Source: Mesonia aestuariivivens (GTDB taxonomy: Bacteria > Bacteroidota > Bacteroidia > Flavobacteriales > Flavobacteriaceae). From it: DNA of 64,000 nt. A program made the position numbers and the translations under genes. The notes under the pieces were generated by a model that saw nothing but the letters and a program-made list of their open reading frames with translations, was not told where the DNA came from and did no database searches. This document shows, piece after piece, positions 1 through 9,200 of the stretch. Every line of letters starts with the position of its first letter. Position 1 is the first letter of the stretch. The stretch spans positions 1-64,000 of the forward strand of contig NZ_JAHWDF010000001.1 of assembly GCF_019311235.1 (NCBI RefSeq). Reading direction: 5' to 3'.

Positions 1-3000
1 GTAAGCTAAAACTATTATCACCCGCAAAACCAAAGGTGTCTATACAGCCTGTATCAGTGTTTTCTAAACGTACATAAATACGCTGAGGGTTAGCGATATT
101 AGTATAGTTGGTAGGTACTGCAATAGCGTTTACCCCATCTATAGCATCTTGCTCACTGGTGTGGTAAGTAAGTTCTAAATTGCTCGCATCGACATCGCCT
201 AAGATATTAGCGTCATTCTGTGTCAAATCAAAAGAAGCAAATCCATTAGCTGTCGCATCATCACAAACATAGAGGTCTTCTAATTCCAACTGAATCTCTG
301 GCGTGGCTACTTGAATAAGCGCTAGTGAACGTACGCTATAACAGCCTGTGCCATCATCTCCATTAACTCCAGTATTCTCTGCTCGCACATAAATGGTTTG
401 ATTTACATTAGTGGTGCTATAGGCTTCGATATTTTCTATAGGATTTGTCCCTAAATTAGCGGCATTCTCTGTGAGATGGAAAGTGATGCTTACATTAGGT
501 TCGCCGTTTAAGATATTGGCGATCGCTGCCTCCAAGTTAAATTCAGTATACCCATCATTATCTACATCACAAGATGTTAAAGCGGTTAAACTATCAGCTA
601 AACTTGGGTTGGGCGTTACCTCTAAAGTAAGGGTGGTTCGGGCTGAACAAGTATTCTCTCCTACCACAAGCACAATTAAGGTTTGAGCATTATCGATATT
701 TAAGTAATTCTCTGGATCGGCTATCGCTGTATCATTGGCTAGATCTTCAGCGCTTTCATAGAAATAAGCCGTTAAAGAACTATCATTAGTAGTGATCTCT
801 GGAATAGCAGCTGTCAAATCAAATAAACCGATCTCATCAGTAGCCTCTAAAGCACTATCATCACAGACACTCAATTTACTTGGATTGGTGATGCTAGGAT
901 TACTGCCTACTACTAGCTCAAATGAACCAATACGGAAACAGCTTGTTTCGGCATTTTCTATACGGAACCAAATTGTTAGCGGACTAACCCCAGCATTAGA
1001 ATATGCGCTTGGATTACCGATAGGGTTTAAGCCGTTTTCTGCCTGTGTTTCACTTTCGTAATAACTGATATTAAAATCTTCTGGAACTTGACTGCCATAA
1101 ATGATTGTATTGTTTTGGGTTAAATCAAATATTGCTGTGGTGGTATTATTCTCGTTATCACAAATAAACAAGTCTAAATCTATAGTTGGATCGACCAAAT
1201 CTGGTAAAGGAGTTGTCACTAATGTAAGGGATACATAGCGATAACAACCAGTGTTGATATTGGTAGAACGGGCATAGATGACCTGCGTATTAATTTGAAT
1301 ATTGGTATATAAATCTGGCAACTGATCTTGAGGATCTCCTAATTCTGCATTAGCCACAGTAGCATAATAAGTGATTGCTACATCGGCCTCGCCATTGGCG
1401 ATTAATTGATCATAGGTACTTAAATCAAATTCAGTAAATCCATCATTATCATCATCACAAACCTCATAAGCAGCTAACTGTTCACTAGGGGTGGGAGAAG
1501 GTAAAGGGTTTACTATTAAGGTAAGCGTAGTGGTTGCACTACAGCCTTGTTCATCTACTACTTCAGCTATAATGGTTTGTGCATTATCTAACTCGTTAGT
1601 GAAACTCTCTGGCGTTGCGATAGGGGTACCATTAGCAAAATCTGTTTCGCTAGCATACCAGTTCACAATAAGTGAAGAATCACCGCCAGTGATCTCTGCT
1701 TCTTTTTGTGTTAAATTAAATATACTTAACTCATCGGTATCACTGCCACTAGCTAAATCATCACAAACCTCTAAAGGGGTAGGTTGTACCGGCTCTGGTA
1801 GAGGATGAACAATTAAGGTTAACGGTACTACACTATAGCAACCTGCAGGAGTGACGGTATCTTCTACTCGAATCCATACCTCTTGAGTTGATGTTTGGGT
1901 AAGATATCCTCCAGCATTGGTGATTGCAGAAACACCATCGTTCGCATTTTGCTCACTGGTATAATAAGTAACTTCATAAGTTGCAGGATCTAACCCATTT
2001 AATACTTCTTCTTCTACAGAGGTTAAATCAAAATAAGCTTGACCATTGTCGTTGTTATCACAGGTCTCCAAATCTGAAGGTGTAACTAGCATTGGACGGT
2101 CATAAACTGCTAAGGCTAAAGTGGTCGTTTGTACACAACCATTTAAATCATCTACCGCTCGTACATAAACCGTTTGGTTATAGGCTGAAATATTTGAATA
2201 AGGACTCGATATGGCATCGACATTGTTTTGAGCATCACTTAAAGTTAAGTGGTAACTAATACTAACATCTGTATTACCGCCAGTGATTTCTGAGCTCTTG
2301 CTCTCTAAATCAAAAAGCGTATAAAAACCATCATTATCACTATCACAAGCCAATAATGGACTAGGATCAAATATCTCGGCAGAAGGTGTGGCTTCAATCT
2401 CAAAACTAGTGGTTAAAAAACATTCTTCACTATCATTGGAGCTTACCTTTACATAAATTGTCTGCGGATTACTCGTGTTCTCATAAGCGCTATAGTCATT
2501 GATAACAATACCATTATCTAAATCTGATTGACTAGCATAATAATCTACCGTATAAGCTAATGAACTCTGCCCTGATAATGCTTCTACATCACTGTTTAGT
2601 AAATTGAAGGTAGCTGTATTTGCGCTGCCGTTATCGCAAGCTGTCTTATTACTGATCTCTCCAACAATTACTTTGGTTACCTCTAATTCAAAACTCGTTA
2701 AATTATAACATTCTGGGTGATCTATATTTTCTATACGAACAATAATTTCTTGACCTTCTGCTAAATAAGTATAATTAGCTGGATCTAAAATCCCTGGTTC
2801 ATCAGCATCTGCTGCGGTTTCTGTTTCGTAATAAGTAATGCTAAAATCTGTCGCTGATTGTTCGCCTAAAACAACAGGGGTGTTTTGTGTTAAATCTACC
2901 GTGCCATCGCCTAAACCATTATTACAGATTACAATAGGATTAGGCTCATTAGCCACGCCACTATAATGACTCTCTACGGTAAAACTTGCGGTACGGTAAC

Positions 3001-4417
3001 AATCACTGTCTTCATTGTTTTCTACACGTACATAAACCACCTCTGGAGTCTCACCTTGAGTATTAGTAAAAGAGGAAGGGTTATTTACAGCAGCACTCAT
3101 ACCCAGATCAGCATCAGCCTGACTCGTATAGTAACTTACCGTATAGGCTGATGAATCCTGACCGGCTAACGCCAAAGCATCTACTTCTTCAACTAAATTG
3201 AAACTAGCGCTAGAATCATTATCATCATCACACTCTTCTAAAGCTACATCGCTTAAATCGCCGATGCGAATGGTGTTGACTTTAATCTCAAAGCTTCCAG
3301 TAGTATAGCAGTCTGTCTTGTTAATATTTTCTATTCTCACAAAAATGGTCTCGGTTTCTGAGCTTGGTGTGTAACCTGTTAAAGGAAGAGGGCTTGCATT
3401 ATTATCTGCATCATCTTGTGAACCATGGTAAGAAATATTAAAATCTGCTGCATCTTGAGCGCCTAAAATAGTAGCGGTGTTTTCTTGTAAATCAAAACTG
3501 GCATCAGATAAAATCTCAACACAAACTACATTGTCTTCTGCCGGTACATCGTTAACAATACCACTATAAAAACCTGTTGCTGTAAAACTAGTCGTTTCAT
3601 AGCAAGATGGATTAGCATTATTTTCTATTCTTACATAAATGGTATTGACCTCTGTATCTCCTGAATAAGTTGAAGGGCTAGCAATAGCTGTGTTAGAGTC
3701 ACCAATATCAGCCGCTGCTTGAGAAGTATAATAACTAATCGTAAAGTTAGCAGGGTTTTGGCCATTATAAATAACTGATTCGTTTTCAGTTAAATTAAAA
3801 ATAGTTTCTCCATCGTTATCTTCATCACATCCTTCTATGGCTGGAGGAAGAGTTGCTGAAACGGTGTATGTAATAACCTCAAAATTATCTGTAACATAAC
3901 AATTAGAACTATTTGAATTTTCTATTCTAATGTAAATTGTCTCATTTACTGAATTTGGAGTATAATCTGTCAGAGGAAGTGGATCTACATTATTATTTGC
4001 ATCATCTTGTGAGGCATGATAAGAAATATTGAAAAGTGCTGCATTTTGAGCGCCTAAAATATTAGCGGTATTTTCTTCCAAATTATATGTAGCTTCTTGT
4101 ATGTTAGGGAAACAATTTGATAAGTTTTCAAAATTTTCAATAACAGGAGCCGTATAAATAATAGAATTAATTTCTGCAATTAGTGTGCAATTTTCATCTT
4201 CAATTCTAACATAAATGGTATAAGGAGTGTCATTAACAAGAGTGTAATTTTCTGGATCATTAATAGTGTTATTATTTCCGGCTGTGGCGTCTGATTCATT
4301 TTCATAATAAGAAAAAATAAATTGCTCAGAGTTATCAATGAATTGCGGTTCAGTCTGTGTGAGGTTATAAATTTCAGAATTAATACCATCAGTGTCACAT
4401 TGTCCTAGAATATCAAT
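1..4417 (-). repeat. Array of ~15 degenerate 80-95-residue repeats inside the giant surface protein
   Basis: Each unit starts with a Cys-Asp-rich motif (CDxDxDG or a variant), then FDLT or FNLT, a Leu-Gly or Asn-Gly turn, an ISYY/ITYY strand, an SQxxA helix, a Tyr-Thr-Asn segment and a TIYVRxEN strand, and closes with a CYxxxSF motif. The second Cys probably pairs with the first, giving one disulfide-stapled beta domain per unit. The units near 2860, 3460 and 4050 are related at the DNA level with a two-unit period of 591-597 bp. Repeats farther downstream in the gene (toward base 1) seem richer in G and C than those near 4000; I did not compute this. The array continues past the window edge. 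Confidence 0.8.
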
Positions 4418-5923
4418 AGCATTTGTATTTAAAGCAGCATCACCTTCAGTTACTTCTACATTAATGGAATCTTCACAATATTGGTTAGTCCATGTAAAAG
4501 AGTAAGTGCCTAAATCATCTAAGCCAGTTACTAAAGTGATGTTATTATTTGGGTTTTCGATAACAGTTGGGGTTGGATTACCTGTATCAGCAATCCACTG
4601 TCCGCTTCCGCTTGCTTCTAGAGTAACTTGATTGGTACAAGCAATATTTTGCGGTTGGGTAACTACACCTAAATTTGCCGTGAATTGAATAGCGTCTAAA
4701 AAGTTTCCTACTGTATTATTTCCTGAAGCGGTTGAAATTGCACGAAATTCAAATCGGGTGGTAGGTTGATCGTTGGGTACAGTATAGGTGCCAACTTTAA
4801 CGTCCCAACCTTCATTAATAGCCGTAGAATACTGGGCAACTTGAGTTAGGTTCGAACCTGGGCTACCTGCATAAACCCCTACAATATCATTACCAGAAGG
4901 AGAGAGGTTTCTTGCTGCATGAGCAAAGCTAAAGTAAAATTCTGTTCCTTGTACAGGAGTATTGTAGTCTTGATAAACTCCAGAGGCTTGATTGGCATTT
5001 AATTCTATATATTGATTTCCTGAATAGGCAGGGAGTCCACCACCAGCATTTGTAGTTCTCCAAACTTCAATTTGACTGTCAGTGGCTGTGGTAAACCAAC
5101 CTGGCACATCATTATCATTTAAAAAAGTAGCATATGAAGGAACAACAGGTTCTTCAAAATCAAAATTAACGGTGGTAATTACACAGTCTCCATCTTGTTC
5201 AAAAAATATAACATTAACAGGAATTGTAATAGTTGCTTCACAACCATTTTCGTCTGTAACAGTTAATTCTATAATATAAGTATCTAAATCTGTGAAAGTA
5301 TGAGAAACGTTAGTACCTGTTGCTGTTGTTCCATCTCCAAAATCCCAAGTATAAATAGCATTATTACCATTATTTTCAAAGATAGCTTCAGCATTAAAAG
5401 TGATTTCAGTAAAAACATTAACCGTATAAGTTCCGTTTTCTAAGTTTGAAGGATTTATATTTGTAATGTTTGGTGTAATTAGTTGACAAGCTTCAACGCA
5501 AGAAATTACAGCTTCCCAGCCATCTAATGGGGAAGGCATACCATCGGGAATATATTCAAAAGTAAGACAACCAGAAGGACTTTGATCGCTAACAGAAATG
5601 GTAAAAGGACCGTTTATTAGACCACTAAAAGAATCTATTAAAGGAGCATTCGTGTTTTCTCCGTCGTAAACATAGAGAATGTCTGTGCTTGAGGTGATAA
5701 AAGAATTAAAAATGACTTGAATGTTTAAGTCTGAGTTTGAATCTGGACAAATGGTAGTCACAACAGTTTCTTCAGGAAATGCAGTACCTTCATTAGGCCC
5801 TCCGGTGTCATAAAAATTTCCGGTACAAGTAACAATATTTTCTTGCTCACCCATAATGTAATTCTGCGAGTAAGTAGGAAACGAAAAAATTATCAATCCT
5901 AATAAGAAGTAAAAATTTCTCAT
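1..5923 (-). CDS. Giant secreted repeat protein (CUB-like, PKD, lectin-like, then ~15 repeats); C-terminus beyond the left edge
   Basis: The reading frame is open from an ATG at 5921-5923 to base 1 (about 1974 codons) with no stop, so the 3' end lies outside the window. Residues 1-19 are a Sec signal peptide ending near PTYSQ. Residues about 25-142 look like a CUB domain (YVYDGEN, GCLTFEY). Residues 152-238 are a PKD domain (WDFGDGTT, HTF). Residues 247-418 resemble a lectin/DUF642-like beta-sandwich. Residues 420-492 form an Ig-like segment. From about residue 503 onward there are roughly 15 imperfect repeats of 80-95 residues. This architecture is typical of T9SS-exported adhesins of Flavobacteriia, which end in a type B sorting domain; that domain cannot be seen here. 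The following gene, on the same strand, also encodes a T9SS cargo, but a strong terminator separates them. Function (adhesion or glycan binding) is inference. Confidence 0.8.
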   Translation of the reverse strand, partial: MRNFYFLLGLIIFSFPTYSQNYIMGEQENIVTCTGNFYDTGGPNEGTAFPEETVVTTICPDSNSDLNIQVIFNSFITSSTDILYVYDGENTNAPLIDSFSGLINGPFTISVSDQSPSGCLTFEYIPDGMPSPLDGWEAVISCVEACQLITPNITNINPSNLENGTYTVNVFTEITFNAEAIFENNGNNAIYTWDFGDGTTATGTNVSHTFTDLDTYIIELTVTDENGCEATITIPVNVIFFEQDGDCVITTVNFDFEEPVVPSYATFLNDNDVPGWFTTATDSQIEVWRTTNAGGGLPAYSGNQYIELNANQASGVYQDYNTPVQGTEFYFSFAHAARNLSPSGNDIVGVYAGSPGSNLTQVAQYSTAINEGWDVKVGTYTVPNDQPTTRFEFRAISTASGNNTVGNFLDAIQFTANLGVVTQPQNIACTNQVTLEASGSGQWIADTGNPTPTVIENPNNNITLVTGLDDLGTYSFTWTNQYCEDSINVEVTEGDAALNTNAIDILGQCDTDGINSEIYNLTQTEPQFIDNSEQFIFSYYENESDATAGNNNTINDPENYTLVNDTPYTIYVRIEDENCTLIAEINSIIYTAPVIENFENLSNCFPNIQEATYNLEENTANILGAQNAALFNISYHASQDDANNNVDPLPLTDYTPNSVNETIYIRIENSNSSNCYVTDNFEVITYTVSATLPPAIEGCDEDNDGETIFNLTENESVIYNGQNPANFTISYYTSQAAADIGDSNTAIASPSTYSGDTEVNTIYVRIENNANPSCYETTSFTATGFYSGIVNDVPAEDNVVCVEILSDASFDLQENTATILGAQDAADFNISYHGSQDDADNNASPLPLTGYTPSSETETIFVRIENINKTDCYTTGSFEIKVNTIRIGDLSDVALEECDDDNDSSASFNLVEEVDALALAGQDSSAYTVSYYTSQADADLGMSAAVNNPSSFTNTQGETPEVVYVRVENNEDSDCYRTASFTVESHYSGVANEPNPIVICNNGLGDGTVDLTQNTPVVLGEQSATDFSITYYETETAADADEPGILDPANYTYLAEGQEIIVRIENIDHPECYNLTSFELEVTKVIVGEISNKTACDNGSANTATFNLLNSDVEALSGQSSLAYTVDYYASQSDLDNGIVINDYSAYENTSNPQTIYVKVSSNDSEECFLTTSFEIEATPSAEIFDPSPLLACDSDNDGFYTLFDLESKSSEITGGNTDVSISYHLTLSDAQNNVDAISSPYSNISAYNQTVYVRAVDDLNGCVQTTTLALAVYDRPMLVTPSDLETCDNNDNGQAYFDLTSVEEEVLNGLDPATYEVTYYTSEQNANDGVSAITNAGGYLTQTSTQEVWIRVEDTVTPAGCYSVVPLTLIVHPLPEPVQPTPLEVCDDLASGSDTDELSIFNLTQKEAEITGGDSSLIVNWYASETDFANGTPIATPESFTNELDNAQTIIAEVVDEQGCSATTTLTLIVNPLPSPTPSEQLAAYEVCDDDNDGFTEFDLSTYDQLIANGEADVAITYYATVANAELGDPQDQLPDLYTNIQINTQVIYARSTNINTGCYRYVSLTLVTTPLPDLVDPTIDLDLFICDNENNTTTAIFDLTQNNTIIYGSQVPEDFNISYYESETQAENGLNPIGNPSAYSNAGVSPLTIWFRIENAETSCFRIGSFELVVGSNPSITNPSKLSVCDDSALEATDEIGLFDLTAAIPEITTNDSSLTAYFYESAEDLANDTAIADPENYLNIDNAQTLIVLVVGENTCSARTTLTLEVTPNPSLADSLTALTSCDVDNDGYTEFNLEAAIANILNGEPNVSITFHLTENAANLGTNPIENIEAYSTTNVNQTIYVRAENTGVNGDDGTGCYSVRSLALIQVATPEIQLELEDLYVCDDATANGFASFDLTQNDANILGDVDASNLELTYHTSEQDAIDGVNAIAVPTNYTNIANPQRIYVRLENTDTGCIDTFGFAGDNSFSL

Positions 5924-6242
5924 ATTACATTTATATTATGTTTTCTAATTGAAAAAGTTAGCCTAGATAATTAACGGTATTTAAAATTATTACGAATTTC
6001 ATTTTTGTATATTTTCATGGGAATTATTTCACTTGAATTTTGCTTGAAAAACACCTTTTGGTAAATACTAGTTATGTAATATGAAATTTTTTTGTGAAGG
6101 ATTAAGTGTGTCATATTTTGTTATATTTTGTTTCTAAGTATTAAACAGTTGAAATTCAAAAAATCCTAATTTAACTTGAGTTAACTTAAAAAGGTTTTGC
6201 TTGAATAGTACTCAAGCAAAACCTTTTTTAAGTTTATTTTAT
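5924..6242. other. Intergenic, AT-rich, no gene seen
   Basis: These 319 bases separate two minus-strand surface-protein genes. The only clear element is the hairpin at 6188-6228. I found no TANNTTTG promoter match on the minus strand upstream of 5923, so the promoter of the giant gene is not identified. No open frame of convincing composition is present. Confidence 0.6.
6188..6228 (-). terminator. Strong hairpin terminator after the T9SS cargo gene
   Basis: Perfect 17-bp stem (6188-6204 with 6212-6228) with a 7-base loop, flanked by A-run and T-run so it could act in both directions. It starts 15 bases past the stop codon of the gene at 6243-10571. It isolates that gene from the downstream giant gene. 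Confidence 0.85.
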
Positions 6243-9200
6243 TTAGTTAATTACTATTAATTTTACAGATTTTGTTGCGTTATTAATGCTAATTTGCATA
6301 AGGTAACTTCCTGCTCCCAAATGATTGATGTTAAGTTCTTTTTTAGCAGAATTTATTTCTTTTGAAAACACTTTTTGACCTAATAAATTATAGATAATTA
6401 CTTGCTGAATAATTTTATGAGATTGAATATTTACTAAGCCTCTTGTAGGATTAGGATATAAGCTAAATCCTGCAAAGTTATGACTCTTTAAACCTAATGT
6501 TAAAGTCTCAAAAGTTTCAACATTACTATTTTCACTAAAATTATCTAAAGCACATATTGCAGTAACATATATATCGTAGCTTTCCTGAGGCTCAAGATTA
6601 GTTAGGGTTACCCCTAAAGTACCGTCATTATCGTAAAATGTATTTCCTTCGTTTTCAGGATTAAAACCTGTTACCCCATAAGTAACAATCCATTCTGTTT
6701 CATCTCCATTTGAAGTCCAAGAAACATTAGCAGCAGTAGTAGTGATATTTGTTATTGTGATTTCAGTAGGAGTTTCACAAGGCTCTTGTAGAGTAGTGAA
6801 ATTTGCGGGTTCTGAAATTTCACTCGAGTAATCAACATCACAAACGGCAGTAACATATACTTCATAATCAAATTCTGGATTTAAGTCTGTAAGAGTTACC
6901 CCTAAATTACCGTCATTGTCTGTTATGGTATTTCCTTCAGTTTCTGGATTGAAACCTGTTAACCCGTAAGTAACTATCCATTCTATCTCATCGCTATTTG
7001 CATTCCAAGAAATATCTGCAGAAGTATCAGTAATATTGGTAATAGTTATTGCTGTAGGAATTTCACAAGGTTCTTGTAGTGTAGTAAACGTTTCAAGATT
7101 AGAAGGATCACTTTCAAAGTCAGCATCACAAACAGCAATTACGTAAACGTCATAGGTAAACTCTGGATTTAAATTGGTTAGTGTTACACCTAAATCTCCG
7201 TCATCGTCAGTAACCGTAGTTCCTTCAGTAGCTATATCAAAACCTTCAGGACCGTAAACTACTTTCCATTCTGTTTCATTGCCAATTGCAGTCCAAGAAA
7301 CGTCAGCAGAATTATCATTAATATTGTTAATAACAACCTCTGTAGGGGTTAAACAAGAAGGTAAACTTAGCTTTATACTTGCTCCAAATACATTAATTAC
7401 ACCATCACCAGAGGCTTTTTCAAAATATAATTCTGAAATAGATTTAGACTGGTTAGCTTCATCTATAGCAATTTCTAACTCATAAATTCTTGGGTTAGTA
7501 GTAGAAGCCTCTACATTTTGATTTCCTAAGTTTAACCGACCGATTCCTCTTATGATAACTGGAGGAGTTTCATTATTATACCAATCTGGAACAGCTGTTG
7601 TTCCAATAGATTGTGTGCTGCCATCATCAAAAGTAATTGTACCAGTCATTTCAGCAGAACCACTTCCAGAGGTAACCATTAAATGTAAACTTTCTGCTGG
7701 TTCAACATCGTTAAACGTTAAAGTTCCATTAGCAGAAACTGTTTCAAGGCGCAATGAATTATTTCCTTCATATGGTGAATCAAAAGGAGACATTTGAAAA
7801 TGTAACCCGCTAGTTTCTGCATTTTCTTTCGTTAAATCTCCATTTATAGGTAAACCGTTGCCATTTTGTCCAACAGGAGATGCATTTTCGTCTAACTGAT
7901 AATCTTCAGACATATAGACATAACCAGCTCCATCAATATCGTTAATAGTAGAAGTTGAAGGGGCTCCAATACCGTTTGCAATTACATCATCTGTTAATCC
8001 AGAAACAGGTTCTAATTTAGAATATACTCCAAATGTATAAGGCCCAGCCCAAGGGCTATAGCCATCTACATCATTACAATTTACACGTACATAAAACTCA
8101 TATACGGTTTGTTCTGTAATATCTGTGTTGTATGAATTTGTAAGGACTTCTTCTCCTGAAGTAGGTATGCCAGCACCAAGTTCTTGAACGGCAACGTCCC
8201 AAGCACCGGCATCGTTAGCATCCCAAGTTAATTCTGCAGAAGTTAACGTAACTACAGGAGCATTTAAATTTGTAGGTGCCTCACAGAACGGTTTTGGTGA
8301 GGTCTTAATATCGTCTAGGTATAAATAAAATAGATTAAAAGTATTTATACTTGTATTTCTGAATGCGATGTAAATATCACTACCTACATATTCTGAAAGA
8401 TCATACGTGTATTCTCCCCAGCTAGTATTTGGTGTAATATCACTTGCAAGTACTTCTATAAAATCTTCTGTGGCTCTACCAGTTGTAGAAATTAAAATAT
8501 CAAAACTTTGTGCGTAAAATTGAGATTGGTTGTAACTCCAAAAATTAAATAAGTCACTTTCATTTGCGGTAACACTAAATTTTGGACTTATTAAATAATC
8601 GTCGTGAGCGTTAGTGTCTGATTCTATACGTATGGAATTACTTCCCGTGTTTCCAGCAAAAGTATAAACTTCCCACTCGTTATTAGAAGCCCCATCGTTT
8701 ATAGTTGTCCAGCAATTAGGGATGGTTGTGCTGTCTTCAAAACTTTCGTCTAAACCAGCTGCAGTTTCACAATTTGTATTGAAAGTGTAAACCATCCATT
8801 CGCTAGAATCATTTTCGTTGCAAATAGCTCGAATATAAAAATCGTATGAGGTATTAGATGTTAAATTTTCGGATGTGTAATTAGCTTCGGTAATTTCTTC
8901 TCCAGTTGTAGGAGCATCTATTCCTGTTTCTACGATGGCTACTTCCCAAGAAGTTTCTGTACTACCGGCAGTCCAAGATAAAGTAGCTGTTGTCGTACTT
9001 ACTTCATCTAATTCAGTATCTGTAGGAGAAGGACATAAAGGAATTCCGAAAGTTTGAACATCATCAATATATAGATAATATTGATTTTGAGAAGTAGCTT
9101 GAAAAGCGATGTAAACAGTTTCTCCAATATAGTCTGAAATATTATAAGAATACTCTGTCCAAGTAGTCGAAGGTGAAATATTAGCTTCTAAAGTTTCTGT

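Noticed and set aside
1-4417. CRISPR-like array because of regular repeats
   Set aside because: The repeats are long (about 260-300 bp), degenerate and in frame within a coding sequence, with no constant short repeat and unique spacers.
471-5279. Several open frames on the plus strand opposite the giant surface-protein gene (for example 792-1061, 1491-1808 and 5082-5279)
   Set aside because: They are antisense to a well-supported coding frame with repeated protein motifs and have no family resemblance or ribosome-binding context; they reflect the biased composition of the repeats.
7279-7797. Plus-strand open frames inside the T9SS cargo gene
   Set aside because: Antisense shadows of the fibronectin/module coding sequence without recognisable motifs.
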